64,000 nucleotides of DNA from Ditylenchus dipsaci (taxonomy: Eukaryota > Nematoda > Chromadorea > Rhabditida > Anguinidae). The notes under the pieces are model-generated. The model saw only the letters and a list, made by a program, of their open reading frames with translations, was not told the origin of the DNA and ran no database searches. The stretch is taken from the NCBI GenBank assembly GCA_004194705.1, contig SADC01001293.1, forward strand, positions 1 through 64,000, in the 5' to 3' direction. The position numbers and the translations under genes were made by a program. Positions 1-10,854 of the stretch are shown piece after piece. Each line of letters starts with the position of its first letter. Within the stretch, counting starts at the first letter, position 1.

Positions 1-647
1 CTTTTATCTTCCAGAATTTGATGTTTCAGCATACCTCAGAACTTCTTTTCAGCGATTCGAAACGACAGTGCCCTAAACAGTGTAAAGGAAATTAAATTCT
101 AACTTTTAACATACCATAACGACTTCTTCCGATTGATTCTCAATGACTGCTTCCTGCTAATCTTCAATATTCGCTTCCAGCTGAGCTTTGGCATCTGCAT
201 TCTGAAAGAAAAGAATAGCACGACGAACAGTTCCCAATCAACTAAACCATTGAGCATACGAGCGACTTCCAATCTAAGAATATACTTGAATATACAATAC
301 ACACAATGTTAGAAGTTGTGCGACAAACAACTAATTGCAACTGAACATTGCAAATAAATTACGCGAGAGTGAAATTCATTGCTCAGACGCGAAGACAGGA
401 CTGAATTCAACCACTGAATAGCAACAGCAAATAATGAAAGTATTTTTCGGAGCAAATTCAAACGCTTTTCATCATTTCGACATGTATTATAACAGTAAAA
501 ATAATTTTTCGGCGAAAAGATCATTTCCGGGAAAAGAGTCATTCGGGCAAAAGAACTTTTCGGGAAAAGACCGTGTCCCGAAGTTTAGACTCGGAAAAGG
601 TATTTTGTGGATTTCTCATCTCATCGTATTTCCTTCATTGTTTCTAG
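1..647. other. No gene recognised; intron or flank of the 648-962 gene
   Basis: AT-rich sequence with no recognisable coding exon. Around 485-600 a short motif (TTTTCGGGAAAAGA and variants) is repeated imperfectly, which creates an open frame that I take to be repeat-derived. The stretch ends in a good splice acceptor (TTGTTTCTAG) at 647, so at least its right part is probably the intron before the next exon. Confidence 0.5.
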
Positions 648-962
648 GACAAGCTTCTGCAGTTACTATCTTCGGATGAAAGCATGTTTCGTGGTGAGGA
701 GTATGTGCACAAGATGTCTAAATATCTGAAGTGGGTTGGCCGGTTGATGGGGATTAAAGCTGCGGAGTATAGGTATTTGTGATGGAATATTTTAAATTTG
801 ACGCTTTTTTAGAGAATTGTCAACGAAGATGACTTGCAGAACAGAATATCTATAAACCAGTCGAAGAAGCGATGGAAACTGTCAGTAGGGAAAACCCGGC
901 TAGTATTTCACTCTTCGATTGAATGTTATAATATGCCATTAGCTCTGTTTGAAATGTTATGA
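648..962 (+). CDS. Last two exons of an unidentified protein gene
   Basis: Two exons are inferred. The first, 648-772, follows TTTCTAG and ends at TATAG/GTATTTG. The second, 815-962, follows TTTTTTAGAG and ends in TGA. The joined frame is open and reads about 90 residues: it starts DKLLQLLSSDES, continues through EEYVHKMSKYLKWVGRLMG and ends MPLALFEML. Composition looks like a globular, partly basic C-terminus with amphipathic helices. An AATAAA signal lies at 977-982, 15 bp after the stop. Earlier exons would lie left of the window or in unread intron sequence. I do not recognise the family. Support comes from splice sites, phase agreement (AG + A) and the poly(A) signal. Confidence 0.55.
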
Positions 963-976
963 GTTTGTTTGAGATC

Positions 977-982
977 AATAAA
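977..982 (+). terminator. AATAAA poly(A) signal
   Basis: Canonical hexamer just downstream of the stop at 962; a probable cleavage signal for the unidentified gene. Confidence 0.5.
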
Positions 983-1328
983 TAAGAGAATCGCAAATTT
1001 GAAAAGAGTAACTCGGTTTATTGATTTGTCTTCTGTAAAAAGGTTTCCTCTTCAGGGACCACGGGGTTTCAAAAACCAAATTTGTGTTTAGTTAAAGACA
1101 AACAAAACGCCAAGAATTTTAAAGTAACTTTTTATTTTTTCTGAATACAATTTAGATTTTCAAAAGTTTGGGAACGGATGCGACAAATTTGCTTGATTTC
1201 TTGAATTTTTCTCTCGAATTATTAAAACAACATTATAAGTTAAAGGGCCATGCCTACCGTACTCAAAAATCATTTGCACGGGCACGCTGTTCTAGAGAAC
1301 GGAAAATATTCTCCAACTATTCTCGAAT

Positions 1329-1579
1329 AACTTTTTTAAAAGTTTTAACATCATCATGTAGCCCTGCTCTTCTAGTTTCTGATGAGGTATCATTTATTGC
1401 ATCATCTTTAAAAAAATGTGATACAAAAAGGTAAAAGTATGAACCAAATTAGAGCAACAATTTGGTTCATACTTTCAGCTTTTTGTGTCCCATTTTTTAA
1501 AAATGATGCAATAAATAATACCTCATCAAAAATAGAAGAGCAGGGCTACATGGTGATGTTAAAACTTTTCAAAAAAGTT
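1329..1579. mobile_element. Foldback MITE, family A
   Basis: Near-perfect palindrome of about 250 bp. The left arm (AACTTTTTTAAAAG..., containing CATGTAGCCCTGCTCTTC) is repeated inverted on the right, with the hinge near 1463. The arms differ by a few point and length changes. No coding capacity. A related copy with a nested insertion lies at 17660-18395. Flanked on the right by TTTGCGCC repeats. Confidence 0.75.
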
Positions 1580-1599
1580 GAAAATTTTAATCTAATTAC

Positions 1600-1685
1600 G
1601 CAAAAAAAAATTTGCGCCAAAAAGTGGATTTGCGCCAAAAAAAAGTGTTTTTGCGCCAAAAAAAGTATTGTCCGCAAAAAAGACG
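1600..1685. repeat. TTTGCGCCAAAAAAG short tandem repeat
   Basis: Several degenerate copies of a roughly 15-bp unit (TTTGCGCCAAAAAAG). The same unit recurs at 7895-7995, 10735-10830, 17560-17635 (opposite strand) and 18420-18480, usually beside a foldback element. Confidence 0.75.
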
Positions 1686-2029
1686 GAATAAGATCACTTT
1701 TGCCCTTCAAAGTTGAAATGTCTTTTTTCTGCCCAAGTGTCCTTTTCGCAATACTTTTAAAAGTGTAACGAGTCGTCAATGTAACGAGTCAGTGTAACGA
1801 GCCATTATTTGTAAAGAGTCGGTTGGCAGTCACCACAGGCGCCTATCGGCGCCTCTATTGTACTATGAAATTCGAATGGATGTATGTGCTAATCCATCAC
1901 ATATATATTGATAAATATTTCCTGGTATCGCTTCCTTTATTGGCTATTGTCTTCATAGGCCACCTTTTTGCCTACAAACTTACCGCCCACCTCCTCCTCG
2001 GGTACTTTCCTGAACGTTTGGGAGGTTTC

Positions 2030-2370
2030 CGGCAGTTCAGGCTCTATCTTGTTATTCAGATACTTTCCTGGTGGTTCGTGCTCCATCCTGGTTGTTCGCG
2101 CCCTATCCTGGCAATTTGAGCCGGGTCCTGGTTGTTTGACTGTATCTACGTGGTTTGGGCCCCATCTTGATGATTAGGTTACCATCCTGATGGTTGGGGT
2201 GTATCCTATGGTCCGGTCCCTATCCTGGTGGTTAGGGTACTTTAATCGTGGTTTCGGGGTACCCACGTAATTGGGGTGACTTATCTTGGTGGTTCGGTCA
2301 CCATCTTGGTGGTTGAGGGGTATCCACGTGGTTCTGGCCCTGTCCTGGTAATACTCACTCCTCTGTCATA
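2030..2370. repeat. TCCTGGTGGTT-type minisatellite
   Basis: Degenerate tandem units of about 20-25 bp built on ATCCTGGTGGTTnGGG and (T)ATCCACGTGGTT. The same family is at 61380-61830 and, on the other strand, 58790-58925. Open frames through it have no recognisable content. Confidence 0.7.
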
Positions 2371-2509
2371 CCTACTGACTTCTGCGCTATTCCTAATGGT
2401 TCCCCTGGCATTTCCACCCAATTCTTTTTCGTAACACTTATTCAAACAAACAATACTTTATTTCTGCCAACGAAATTGTGCTAAGCTTTTCACAAACGGC
2501 TCAAATCGA

Positions 2510-2900
2510 AAACACCCGTCAAATCATTAAATCTTCCGTCAAATTTTAAAAATTCTCCTTCTTAGTGTATACTTTTCAATTTTTTTATTTTTTGCATTAG
2601 CATGTAGCCCTGAATCTCTAGTTTCTGATAAGTTATTTACTAGCTTGATACAATTCTGAAAAACGGGAGAAAAATTGAGTTTTTCAAAACTACACCTTTT
2701 GTTAAAAAATGAATTGTTCTTCCACTTTTCAAGATTGTATCGACTAGTTGATGGCTTATCAGAAAACAGAGATTCAGGCTACATGCTAATGCAAAAAAAT
2801 AAAAAATATGAAAGTATACACCCAGAACGAGAAGTTTTAAAAATTTAACGGGAGATTTAATGATTTTGACGGGAGATTTAATGTTTTTGACGGGTGTTTT
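2510..2900. mobile_element. Foldback element with CACCCGTCAAA ends
   Basis: Inverted repeat of about 390 bp. It starts AACACCCGTCAAA and ends TTTGACGGGTGTTT. Each arm carries subrepeats of CCGTCAAA(T)n and the inner motif GCATTAGCATGTAGCCTGA. The centre is near 2700. Non-coding. Confidence 0.7.
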
Positions 2901-3065
2901 CAGGTACATCCTTCACAAACTACTTAAAATTTAAACTCGACTCTATACTTTTTAATTCTTTTCGAGACAAAAGAGACTTTACTGATCATAATTTTATGAC
3001 TTCATAAGGGCAAGACTTCATGAGGGCACATGACCCTCTTAAAACTCGTATTTTTCGACTCTCTT

Positions 3066-4165
3066 TATTTTAGGTTAATCATTTTTTCTGTGGCAATTTA
3101 GCTTTTTTGTGGCAAAAATGTTTTTTTTGTGGCAAATTTTTTCTGTAGCTAATTTATTTTTTTTGTGGCAAAATTTTTTTTGTGGCAAATTTATTTTGTA
3201 GCAAATTTACTTTTTTTTGTGGCAAATTTAATTTTTTTTTTGGCAAATTTACTTTTTTTGTAGCAAATTTATTTTTTTCTGTAGCAAATTTACTCTTTTT
3301 TGTAGCAAATCCGATTTTAGTCCGTAGCACATATACCTGAGGTAGTGTGCTTATTTATTCATCCTAAATTCTCAAAACTTGTATTCTGAGTCTATGAAAG
3401 ACTTGGACTTCATGAAATACAGGGGATTAATTGCTCGTAAAGCCGCAGGGCTCTAGGTCTAATCTAACATACACACACCTGGCACTCTCTCGGCTGCTTC
3501 ATTACTTATCAACCTCTGATGGATAAGTATTGAAATTGCACAAGCTTACCGAATTCACCATAAATACAATGCATAATGATAATTTCATCAACCTTAGCCA
3601 CATTTTGCTCCACCACTTTGAGAAGAGCAACACTTCAGTCCGTAAATTTTAGATCTTAACGGGCTTTTTTTTGTGAAGAAAAGAGTGTTGACCGAAATAG
3701 CCGGGTAAAAGTGGGATCTTTTGCCAACTTCCTATGATCTTTCAGGAATTTGCGATTTTCGAGTACTGGACCAAACCGAAATTCTCGGTTCGGGTTTCTC
3801 GAAAATCGGTTTAGGTCAAAAAAGACTGATAACAATACGCGGATTGAGTGTATCGACAGATATATACATATTTCTGAAGTTTTCAGACATAAATAAGCAC
3901 ACTACCTCAAGTATATGTGCTACAGACTAAAATAGGATTTGCTACAAAAAAGAGTAAATTTGCTACAGAAAAAAATAAATTTGCTACAAAAAAAAGTAAA
4001 TTTGCCACAAAAAAAATTGAATTTGCCACAAAAAAAGGAAATTGCTACAAAATAAATTTGCCACAAAAAAGTAAATTAGCTACAGAAAAAATTTGCCACA
4101 AAAAAACATTTTTGCTACAAAAAAAAAACTAAATTTGCCACAGAAAAAATGGTTAACCTTTATTT
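3066..4165. mobile_element. Large foldback with TTTGCCACAAAAAAA arms
   Basis: Two arms of about 280-300 bp, 3066-3365 and 3885-4165, are reverse complements. Each is an array of about 18-bp units (TTTGCCACAAAAAA / TTTGCTACAAAAAA) capped on the inside by GAGGTAGTGTGCTTATTTAT. The 520-bp spacer shows no recognisable gene. Confidence 0.75.
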
Positions 4166-4750
4166 TAAACGAAAGCTGACATCCTGTGGAACATGATAAA
4201 TCTGGCGACAAAATGGTTCTACCGTCTCTAATCTATATATTGTGACCGCGAATGTAATAAAAGCATGACTCCCCGTCCCAGATACCATGACTTCTTTCAT
4301 AAAAATAGGCAGATGCCCCTCTTAAAAAGCATATTTGGGACGCTCTTTTTTTAAACGAAAGCTGACATTCTGGGGAACACAATGGTGTTAGCGACAATAA
4401 TGAGTTCAACCTCTACGACCATTCTGGCCCCCGAAGTCAAAAATGCGTTAACCACCCCGTCTATGTGCCAGTTCTGGACATCGTCGAAGCATTTGTTGCC
4501 GTGACAGCCATGAGCACCTGGAATCCAGACGGATCGCCTAAGTTTCAAGTGGGCACAAGAGAAAGGTCTTTTTATGATTACTTCGAAAAAGTCTGGGTCG
4601 GGTGAATGGTCAATGGTGTCAGATGCAATCCCCCCTTTCCAATCTCTCTCTGGAACTGCTATGAACTGGCAAAAAAAGGAAAAAAGCTTGGCATAGGGCA
4701 ATGCGCAGCAATCTCGCTACTGAAGACGACAGTCGTCCTTAATTCTGGAA
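4166..4750. other. Repeat-derived stretch, no gene recognised
   Basis: Contains two direct copies of a segment beginning AAACGAAAGCTGACAT (4167 and 4353), each preceded by a GACTCTCTTT/GACGCTCTTT-like motif. The 116-codon open frame on the minus strand (4351-4701) has no motif I recognise. Confidence 0.4.
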
Positions 4751-4859
4751 ATGGATTTATGGTCTGAGAGAAGAATGCAACGTCCAAGAAGCGCATCTTA
4801 TCAATCTGGAGAGTGGTGGTTCAATGAAACTGAAACAGGCAGACAAGCAAAGGTCAATC

Positions 4860-6390
4860 AGGGTGAAGAATATGGTAAAGGGAGGTTTCGCCCATTTGGA
4901 CAAATGTCCGAAAATGGGCGAAACGTTTTGCCTATTTTCGGACATTTGTCCGAAATGGGCGAACCGCTAATTCTGCCTTGGTGCCCCCTGTTGATTCTTT
5001 TTTTCGCATTTTTTGGTTACAGGTTCGAACCCAAAATTTTGCACTCTGGAGGTGAATACCCATTTAAGGGAGTACCAGGTGAATTCCTTACCAACCCTGA
5101 GGATTAATGGGCTTAAAAAACCAGTTTATGACTGTTATTCAAGAAAAAATAATGTCTGCCACTACTAGGAATCGAACCTGTAACCTCAAAAATTGCGGAA
5201 AAAAATAAACAAGGGGGGGGGGGTGGGGAAGGGTGGGACCCAGGCAAAATTAGCGTTTCACACATTTAGAACAAATGTCCGAAAATGGGCGAAACGTTTC
5301 GTTCATTTTTGGACATTTGTCCAAAATGGGTCAAACGTCCCTTTACCATATTATTCACCCCATGCTTTTTTTAGGGCTACCGTTTGGGGACGGAACTTTG
5401 GAAGCCGAAATTTTTAAACTTTTAACTACTCACCAGTGTTTGAAAAGCCGAAGCCAAAGACAAAAGTGCCGGCCAAAGCCAAAAACGAAAAGCCAAAATT
5501 TGGCCGGCCAAACCGGATTGGTCACATGATTTTGAGTCAGAAAAAGATTTGTTTTGAAGTTTAGCTAAATTTAATTTTCGGATCATCAACGTGGATATCC
5601 TCTTCCACCTACCTAAAAGTACTTACACCAGATTTCGGGGTTTAGATGGGTAAAATAGCAATTTCGGTCCTATCAAAAACCTGACTTCTCAAACGAGAGA
5701 ATTTTTTAAATTTTAGATAAATTTACTGCACATGTATTTGTCGAGGATCAATTTACTTAGAGCCGCACTCGACGTAGTTAGAATGCGATCGGGTAGTCGG
5801 GTCTTGCCAATGGCTGAAACCCTCCTCGTAAAAAAAACATCAAAAACAATCATGACATCATGTGGATGACAAAATTACTTAATGGTTCTAGGTTTGAAGA
5901 AGAATCCATTTTTCATTAATGGGTAAGATTAAACATTTGCAAAAAACAAGTTTTCGAACCTAAAAAAACGAGAAAAAATTGCACGAAATGGACGAACACT
6001 TGGTTTGCGTATCTGGATGGTTGTGGGTGGCCCAGACCATTGAGTAAGGATCTGAACTACAAAGGGTATATCTTAACCACAAAGGGTGGATCTGGATCAA
6101 ACCGTATTCAGAACACGATTCTGGACAATATACATAATTTTTAGCTACATTAAGCTAAATCCAAAATTTTGCATTGTGTAGGTGAATACCCATTTAGGGG
6201 AGTACCACATGAATCCCCTACCCAGCCTGAGGATTAACGGGCTTATAAGAACTAGTTTAGGACTGTTATTCAAGAAAACATAATGTCTGCTACCACCAGG
6301 ATTCAAACCTGTAACCTCTCAAAAAAATTGCGAAAAAAATCAACAGGGGGGACCAAGGACATTTGTCCAAAATGGGCGAAACGTCTATGC
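4860..6390. repeat. Repeated element with tRNA-like B box and TTTCGCCCATTT palindromes
   Basis: Two direct copies, about 4985-5220 and 6150-6360, share AATTTTGCA(C/T)T followed by GGTGAATACCCATTTA, and a segment containing ATAATGTCTGCYACYAC. Near their ends are RNA polymerase III B-box-like sequences: GGTTCGAACCC at about 5023 on the plus strand, and GGTTCGATTCC and GGTTTGAATCC on the minus strand near 5170 and 6300. Between them, 4880-4960 and 5265-5335 form palindromes around GGACATTTGTCC. This could be a SINE-like or composite repeat. Confidence 0.5.
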
Positions 6391-7085
6391 ACAAGAATAT
6401 ATCAGAGAATTATGATCGAAATAATTTGAGAAATTATCTACAAAAGCATCGTTATATCGTTGGGATTAATGATACTTGATGTTATTTGTGTTGAACTCAA
6501 TAAATTTGTCTTTTGATAGTTTTCTGAAGTTATTTAATTATGCTATGGGAATTTTTTAATGGAGTGTTTTGGGTGGTTTTGGTGGTTTAGGGTAGTTTGG
6601 AATTATTCCAGTTTATTCGGTGTAGTTCGCGGTACTTAGATTGGTCGGAGATGTTTTTAGTGTTTTGGAGTGGTTTTATATGATTTAGGTTGTTCTCAAG
6701 TGTTTTTCTGTATTTTGAGTACTTCGTAAAGTTTGCGTTAAAAAAGGTTGTTTTGGCTGGAAATTTATGACACTTGATGTTATTGAAATGAATTTCAAAT
6801 TTTTATTGTGAAAACTCTGATTTAAAGAAACTATTTGTTTAGCAAAACATTTGTTTGCGAAATGTTTATTGTCGAATATGCGCTTTGTTGAAACTTGTTT
6901 TTGGCGAACTTTGACTTTTACGAAACAGTACTTTATTATGAAATCTAATTATAGAAACTGGTAGCTCCGCAGAAATAATTTTTTTCCGAAAAACGTTGTT
7001 CATCAGTCTTTTCAATAGTCAGAGGCAGAATGCCAAGGTCAGAGGCAGAATGACATCAAAGTCAGAATCAAAAGTGAGAGTCAGA
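6391..7085. other. Non-coding, GGTTTTGGTGG-rich segment
   Basis: No gene seen. 6545-6720 is a degenerate G/T-rich tandem stretch (GTTTTGGGTGGTTTTGG...). 7005-7060 carries AATAGTCAGAGGCAGAATG, the end sequence of the hAT-type MITE found intact at 37655, so this is a fragment of that family. Confidence 0.45.
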
Positions 7086-7089
7086 ATTT

Positions 7090-7575
7090 GGGTGCAGGAC
7101 GTTTGATCGCCAAAATTTGATCGCCCACAAAATTGGCACGCCAAAGATTGCGACATTTCAAACTGGGCCAGTTTGAATTGGGCACGTTCAAATCGGGCCA
7201 AAATCAAATCGGACCAATTCAAATTGGGTCGAATTCAAACTGGGTCACATTTTGACTGCGGAAAAAGACTTTTCGCTCCTGATTGCCATGAATTCCAGAT
7301 ACGCAAAAAGCCATTATGTCGCGACCGAAAATTTAAGTACCTCAAAGGTAGTATTAAAGTCCATAGGGGGTCAGACTTCAGTCAGAAAAAGACCCAATTT
7401 AACTTGGCCCAATTCGATTATGGCCCAATTCGAATTGGACCAATCTGACTGGGCTCAATTTGAATTGGCCCAATTCGAAATGGCCTAATCTTTGGCGTGC
7501 CACAAAATTGATCGCCACAAAATTGATCGCTACAAATTTGATCGCTCACAAAATTTATCGCCTGCATATTACAAC
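7090..7575. mobile_element. Foldback MITE with TTGATCGCC ends
   Basis: Inverted repeat. The left end has TTTGATCGCCAAAATTTGA and GGCACGCCAAAGATT; the right end has AATCTTTGGCGTGCCACAAA and AATTGATCGCC. Inside are arrays of AATTGGGCC/GGCCCAATT. The apparent proteins in this stretch are translations of these repeats. Confidence 0.7.
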
Positions 7576-7579
7576 TAGT

Positions 7580-7855
7580 TTTCTGATCTTAATTTTTTAA
7601 TTTTTAATTTTTTTAAACTTTCGGCACCAAATTGTAGCCCTGAATGTCAGCTACGGTTTGTCACTAAAACTTTCGAAAAAAATGAAAAATTTAAATCTGA
7701 ACTTTAAAAAGCGCTTACTCGGTGTTAAAAAAACGTGTCGGATCTAAATTTTTTCAGTTTTTCTAAAAGTCTTAGTGCCAAACTGTAGCTGACATTCAAG
7801 GCTAAAATTTGGTGACTAAACTTCAAAAAAATTTATAAAAATTAAGATCAGAAAT
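7580..7855. mobile_element. Foldback MITE with TTCTGATCTTAATTTTT ends
   Basis: Arms beginning TTCTGATCTTAATTTTT (about 7580) and ending AAAAATTAAGATCAGAA (about 7850) are inverted. The inner arm includes TGTAGCCCTGAATGTCAGC and its imperfect reverse copy. No coding content. Confidence 0.65.
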
Positions 7856-7894
7856 CTAGCCTTAATACGCTGGCGATTAATTTTGTGATTAATT

Positions 7895-8130
7895 TTTTTT
7901 AGTAAATTTGCGCCAAAAAAGTGTATTTGCGCCAAAAAAAAGTTTATTTGCGCCGAAAAAAGTTTATTTGCGCCAATAATATTTGCGCCATAAAAAAAGA
8001 GACGGAAACGGGACGGGATCCCGCACGGGATCCCGTCCCGTTGGACCAAAATTTGACTTAAAATCCCGTCCCGGAATCCCGCCGGGTCCATTTCGAAAAT
8101 CCCGATCCCGGTCCCGGTTTGATTTTTTGT
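7895..8130. repeat. TTTGCGCC tandem repeat and GGGATCCCG palindromic segment
   Basis: 7895-7995 is the TTTGCGCCAAAAAAG repeat. 7998-8125 is GC-rich and palindromic around GGGATCCCG. Similar GC-rich sequence (AATCCCGGTCCCGG...GTCTTTCCGTCTCT) followed by the same TTTGCGCC repeat lies beyond the Harbinger element at 10645-10830, so the two may be related copies or parts of one older repeat. Confidence 0.5.
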
Positions 8131-8897
8131 TAATCATAAACCGGGATTAACAGTTAACAAGAAAAGTAATGATTAGACCTCTATTATATTCACATCATCT
8201 CCTATTAAGTTCGAGCACTTCCAGCTCAGATACCTTTTTGGCTGCTTCGGGGATTCTTTGGCGAACCTAACTTGTCTATCTATTCTACAAAATAACGAGG
8301 ATTTTGATTTTTTTGCAAAAGTTAAAACTTCTGCCTAATCGTCAAGTTTAACCGTCTCAAAAACCATGATACCCTCCCTGTGGTTCGAAAAATGTCTTAT
8401 TTCAAAAATTAAAAAAACACGCGGCTTTCTCATGAAATCCGGGTTGAGAAACACGAATATGAGGTTATCTGCTTCATTCGAGCGCTCCCGCTGGGGATTC
8501 TATAATCAAGCCCGTGATGCTTTTTATAGATATTTTATTCGTGGCACCTGGGGTGGTAGTAACAATCAACGGATAAAATCGCGGATACGGATAAAATCCG
8601 CGGATAGAAATATCCGCGGATAAAAACCCGTAGTAACAATCACGGATAGAAATATCCGCGGATACGGATAAAATCCGCGGATTTATCCGCAGCTAAGGAT
8701 AAATCCGCGGATATATCACGGATTTATCCGCGGATAAAATCCGCGGATAAATATTGGTGATTTTATTTTTTTCTATAATTTCATCTCTTACTACTTTTCT
8801 GTTTGTTCAAATTATTACAATGTTTTATTCATACTTTTTCGTGTTTACTATATATAAGAAAGTAAACGATTTATGCCTAAATTAATCATTTTCTCAA

Positions 8898-9880
8898 TCA
8901 AGAAAAAAAGTTTTGCACAATATGGTTTCGATAAGTGTTTCCACTATTACTGTAAGCCATGTTGGTGATATTTATGTCTGGTTGATTCTCTTCAAAATCA
9001 TCTTCTATTCCATCAAAATGTGACTGTTTCAAATCAATAGCAATGTTGTAGAAGACTGCAGAAGCAACTATAAAACTAGACACATTTGCCAAATCTATGC
9101 GCTGTTCTCCATGTAGGCTATGGAATCTTCTTTTCCGCCTGCTAAAAGCTTGTTTAACAAGGACGCTGGTCTTAGAATGAGCGGAATTGTAACTCAAATG
9201 ACAAATAAGATTACCGTATTTTCTCTTATTATTGGCTGGTCTCTAATTATGACTTTGAGAGTCTGTATCTCAGCGCGGAGTGAAAATTTCGCAATTTTTT
9301 CGCCTTTTCTTGGCTCACACGGCTTCTGCCGATTTCGCTTTTTAGATTTGGTTGAGCGCCCGAAAACTTCAAGATAAACCTAGAATCTTCCGATTTTCGA
9401 AGAGTTGAAAAATCATCGACCCGGGTCTATGATTAGAGAAAATACGGTATCAAGATTACGAAATTTTAATTTATTATTTTTCTAATTTCAATATTTTAGT
9501 TAATTATTAATTTTAATTTACCGCCGTTCAGATCGTCCATTTGGCGAACTAATAGGAGTCATTAGCCACGGCCTTGACGCATAACCAGAATCACCCAGAA
9601 TATAGCCCCAATGCGACCTGTTTCAAAGGCATCCCACACGCTACTGTTCCGTAAAATGAAACTATCGTGTGTACAACCAGGCCATTTGGCAACAATGTTA
9701 ACAAAGCGGCTCTCACTATCAATAATGCCTTGAACATTGAAACTGTGATAATTTTTGCGATTTACATAATCTCTTTCAATTGAAATGTCTGGAGCAATAA
9801 TTCTAATGTGTGTTCCATCCACTAGGCCTATAATATTAGGAAAGCCAGCCTTATTGTAGAAGTTATTTGAGATAGCCCTT
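8898..9880 (-). pseudogene. HARBI1-like transposase (DDE_4 family), degenerate
   Basis: The nuclease that would mobilise the Harbinger element. The upstream exon (about 9880-9522) reads AGFPNIIGLVDGTHI, then DYVNRKNYHSFNVQG and KWPGCTHDS, typical of the PIF/HARBI1 core with its first Asp in the DGTHI motif. An extra base near 9601 shifts the frame; in the other frame the expected LGDSGYA segment (second Asp) appears. A donor (CG/GTAAAT) at 9522 and acceptor (TTTGAG/T) at 9193 restore phase into 9192-8898, with YNSAHSKT and RRKRRFHSLHG, the usual C-terminal part. The intron is widened by a MITE. The N-terminal roughly 150 residues expected in the family are not found. Confidence 0.8.
9214..9447. 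mobile_element. TA-target MITE (CCGTATTT family) inside the Harbinger intron
   Basis: Ends CCGTATTTTCTCT / AGAGAAAATACGG flanked by TA on both sides. The interior matches 19790-20039 and 33620-33852, including TATCTCAGC and a stretch near GATTTCGCTTTTTAGATTT. Non-autonomous. The TA target and short TIR suggest the Tc1/mariner superfamily. Confidence 0.8.
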
Positions 9881-10549
9881 TTTTTCCCTTTTTTTAAGTC
9901 TGCTTTAAAAGTACTTTTATGCTAAAATACTGTTATAGCAACAAGACATGTGTTTATAGTAGTTAGAAGACCACCTCGTAATGTATTAAAGCATATTAAT
10001 ATTTTAAAAGATTTAAAAAAACAGAACAAAAAAAAATTATCCGCGGATTTATCCTGCCCCCGACCAGGCTAAGGATAAAATCCGCGGATACGGATAAATA
10101 TCCGTGATATTTTATTGTTACTACGGATTTTATCCGCGGATAAATATCCGCGGATATTTATCCGCAGATACGGATAAATCCGCGGATTTTATCCGCGGAT
10201 ATTTGATTGTTACTACGGATTTTATCCGCGGATATTTATCCGTATCCGCGGATAAATATCCGCGGATTTTTTGATTGTTACTACCGATTATCCGTATCCG
10301 CGGATTTTATCCGAGGATACGGATTTATCCGCGGATATTTTGATTGTTACTACCACCCCTGATGTTTGGAAGTGGTTACTGATAAATACTAGCATTTCTG
10401 TATTCATATATTAAGTTAGCAATAGAAAAGACTTAGGCATAAAAATCGTTCGTTTTTGCTGAAAATAAGTGAAGAAAATATCAGAAATTTGGAACTTTGT
10501 AGCTAAAATCAAAAAAAAAACTTTTTGCAAAGGTGATGCCACAACTGAT

Positions 10550-10850
10550 ACCATATACCGTATTTCCTGTAATAAGGCGGCATGCCAGCTTTTTTTTCAA
10601 CCTTTCCTCAGGGTGCCGGCTTATTACAGGGTGCCGACTTATTCTGTGTAAATCCCGGTCCCGGTCTCAATCCAGGTCGAAAATCCCGTCCGGAATCCCG
10701 TTGGGTGCCGTCTTTCCGTCTCTATAAAAAAGTGTATTTGCGCCAAGAAAAAGTTTATTCGCTCCAATTGTTATTTTGCGACGCAAAAAAGTGTATTTGT
10801 GCCACAATAAAGTAAATTTGCGCCATAAAAAATGATTATCCTAATACAAC
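10550..10850. repeat. MITE fragment plus GC-rich and TTTGCGCC repeats
   Basis: 10558-10655 begins like the CCGTATTT family (ACCGTATTTCCTGTAATAAG) and carries two inverted GGTGCCGGCTTATTA-like motifs, but the far end is lost. It is followed by the GGTCCCGG palindromic segment and by TTTGCGCC units (10735-10830). Confidence 0.5.
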
Positions 10851-10854
10851 ATGC

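Larger units (their letters stand above)
8551..10358 (-). mobile_element. PIF/Harbinger DNA transposon, 1808 bp
   Basis: The ends are inverted repeats GGGTGGTAGTAACAATCA / TGATTGTTACTACCACCC. They are flanked by a direct 3-bp duplication CTG (8548-8550 and 10359-10361), the target-site length expected for PIF/Harbinger. Sub-terminal zones (8566-8755 and 10035-10340) are dense arrays of the palindrome ATCCGCGGAT spaced by TAAA or ATT. The minus strand carries a HARBI1-like transposase. A TA-type MITE (9214-9447) sits inside its apparent intron. The transposase is broken, so this copy is probably inactive. Confidence 0.9.

Noticed and set aside
3917..4132. Lys/Ala-rich repetitive protein frame
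   Set aside because: Translation of the TTTGCCACAAAAAA arm of a foldback element.
4351..4701. 116-codon minus-strand open frame
   Set aside because: No recognised domain, no splice context, and its left end lies in a repeated segment.
8551..8760. CRISPR-like array of ATCCGCGGAT units
   Set aside because: Units are short palindromes with tiny irregular spacers, mirrored at the other end of a Harbinger transposon.
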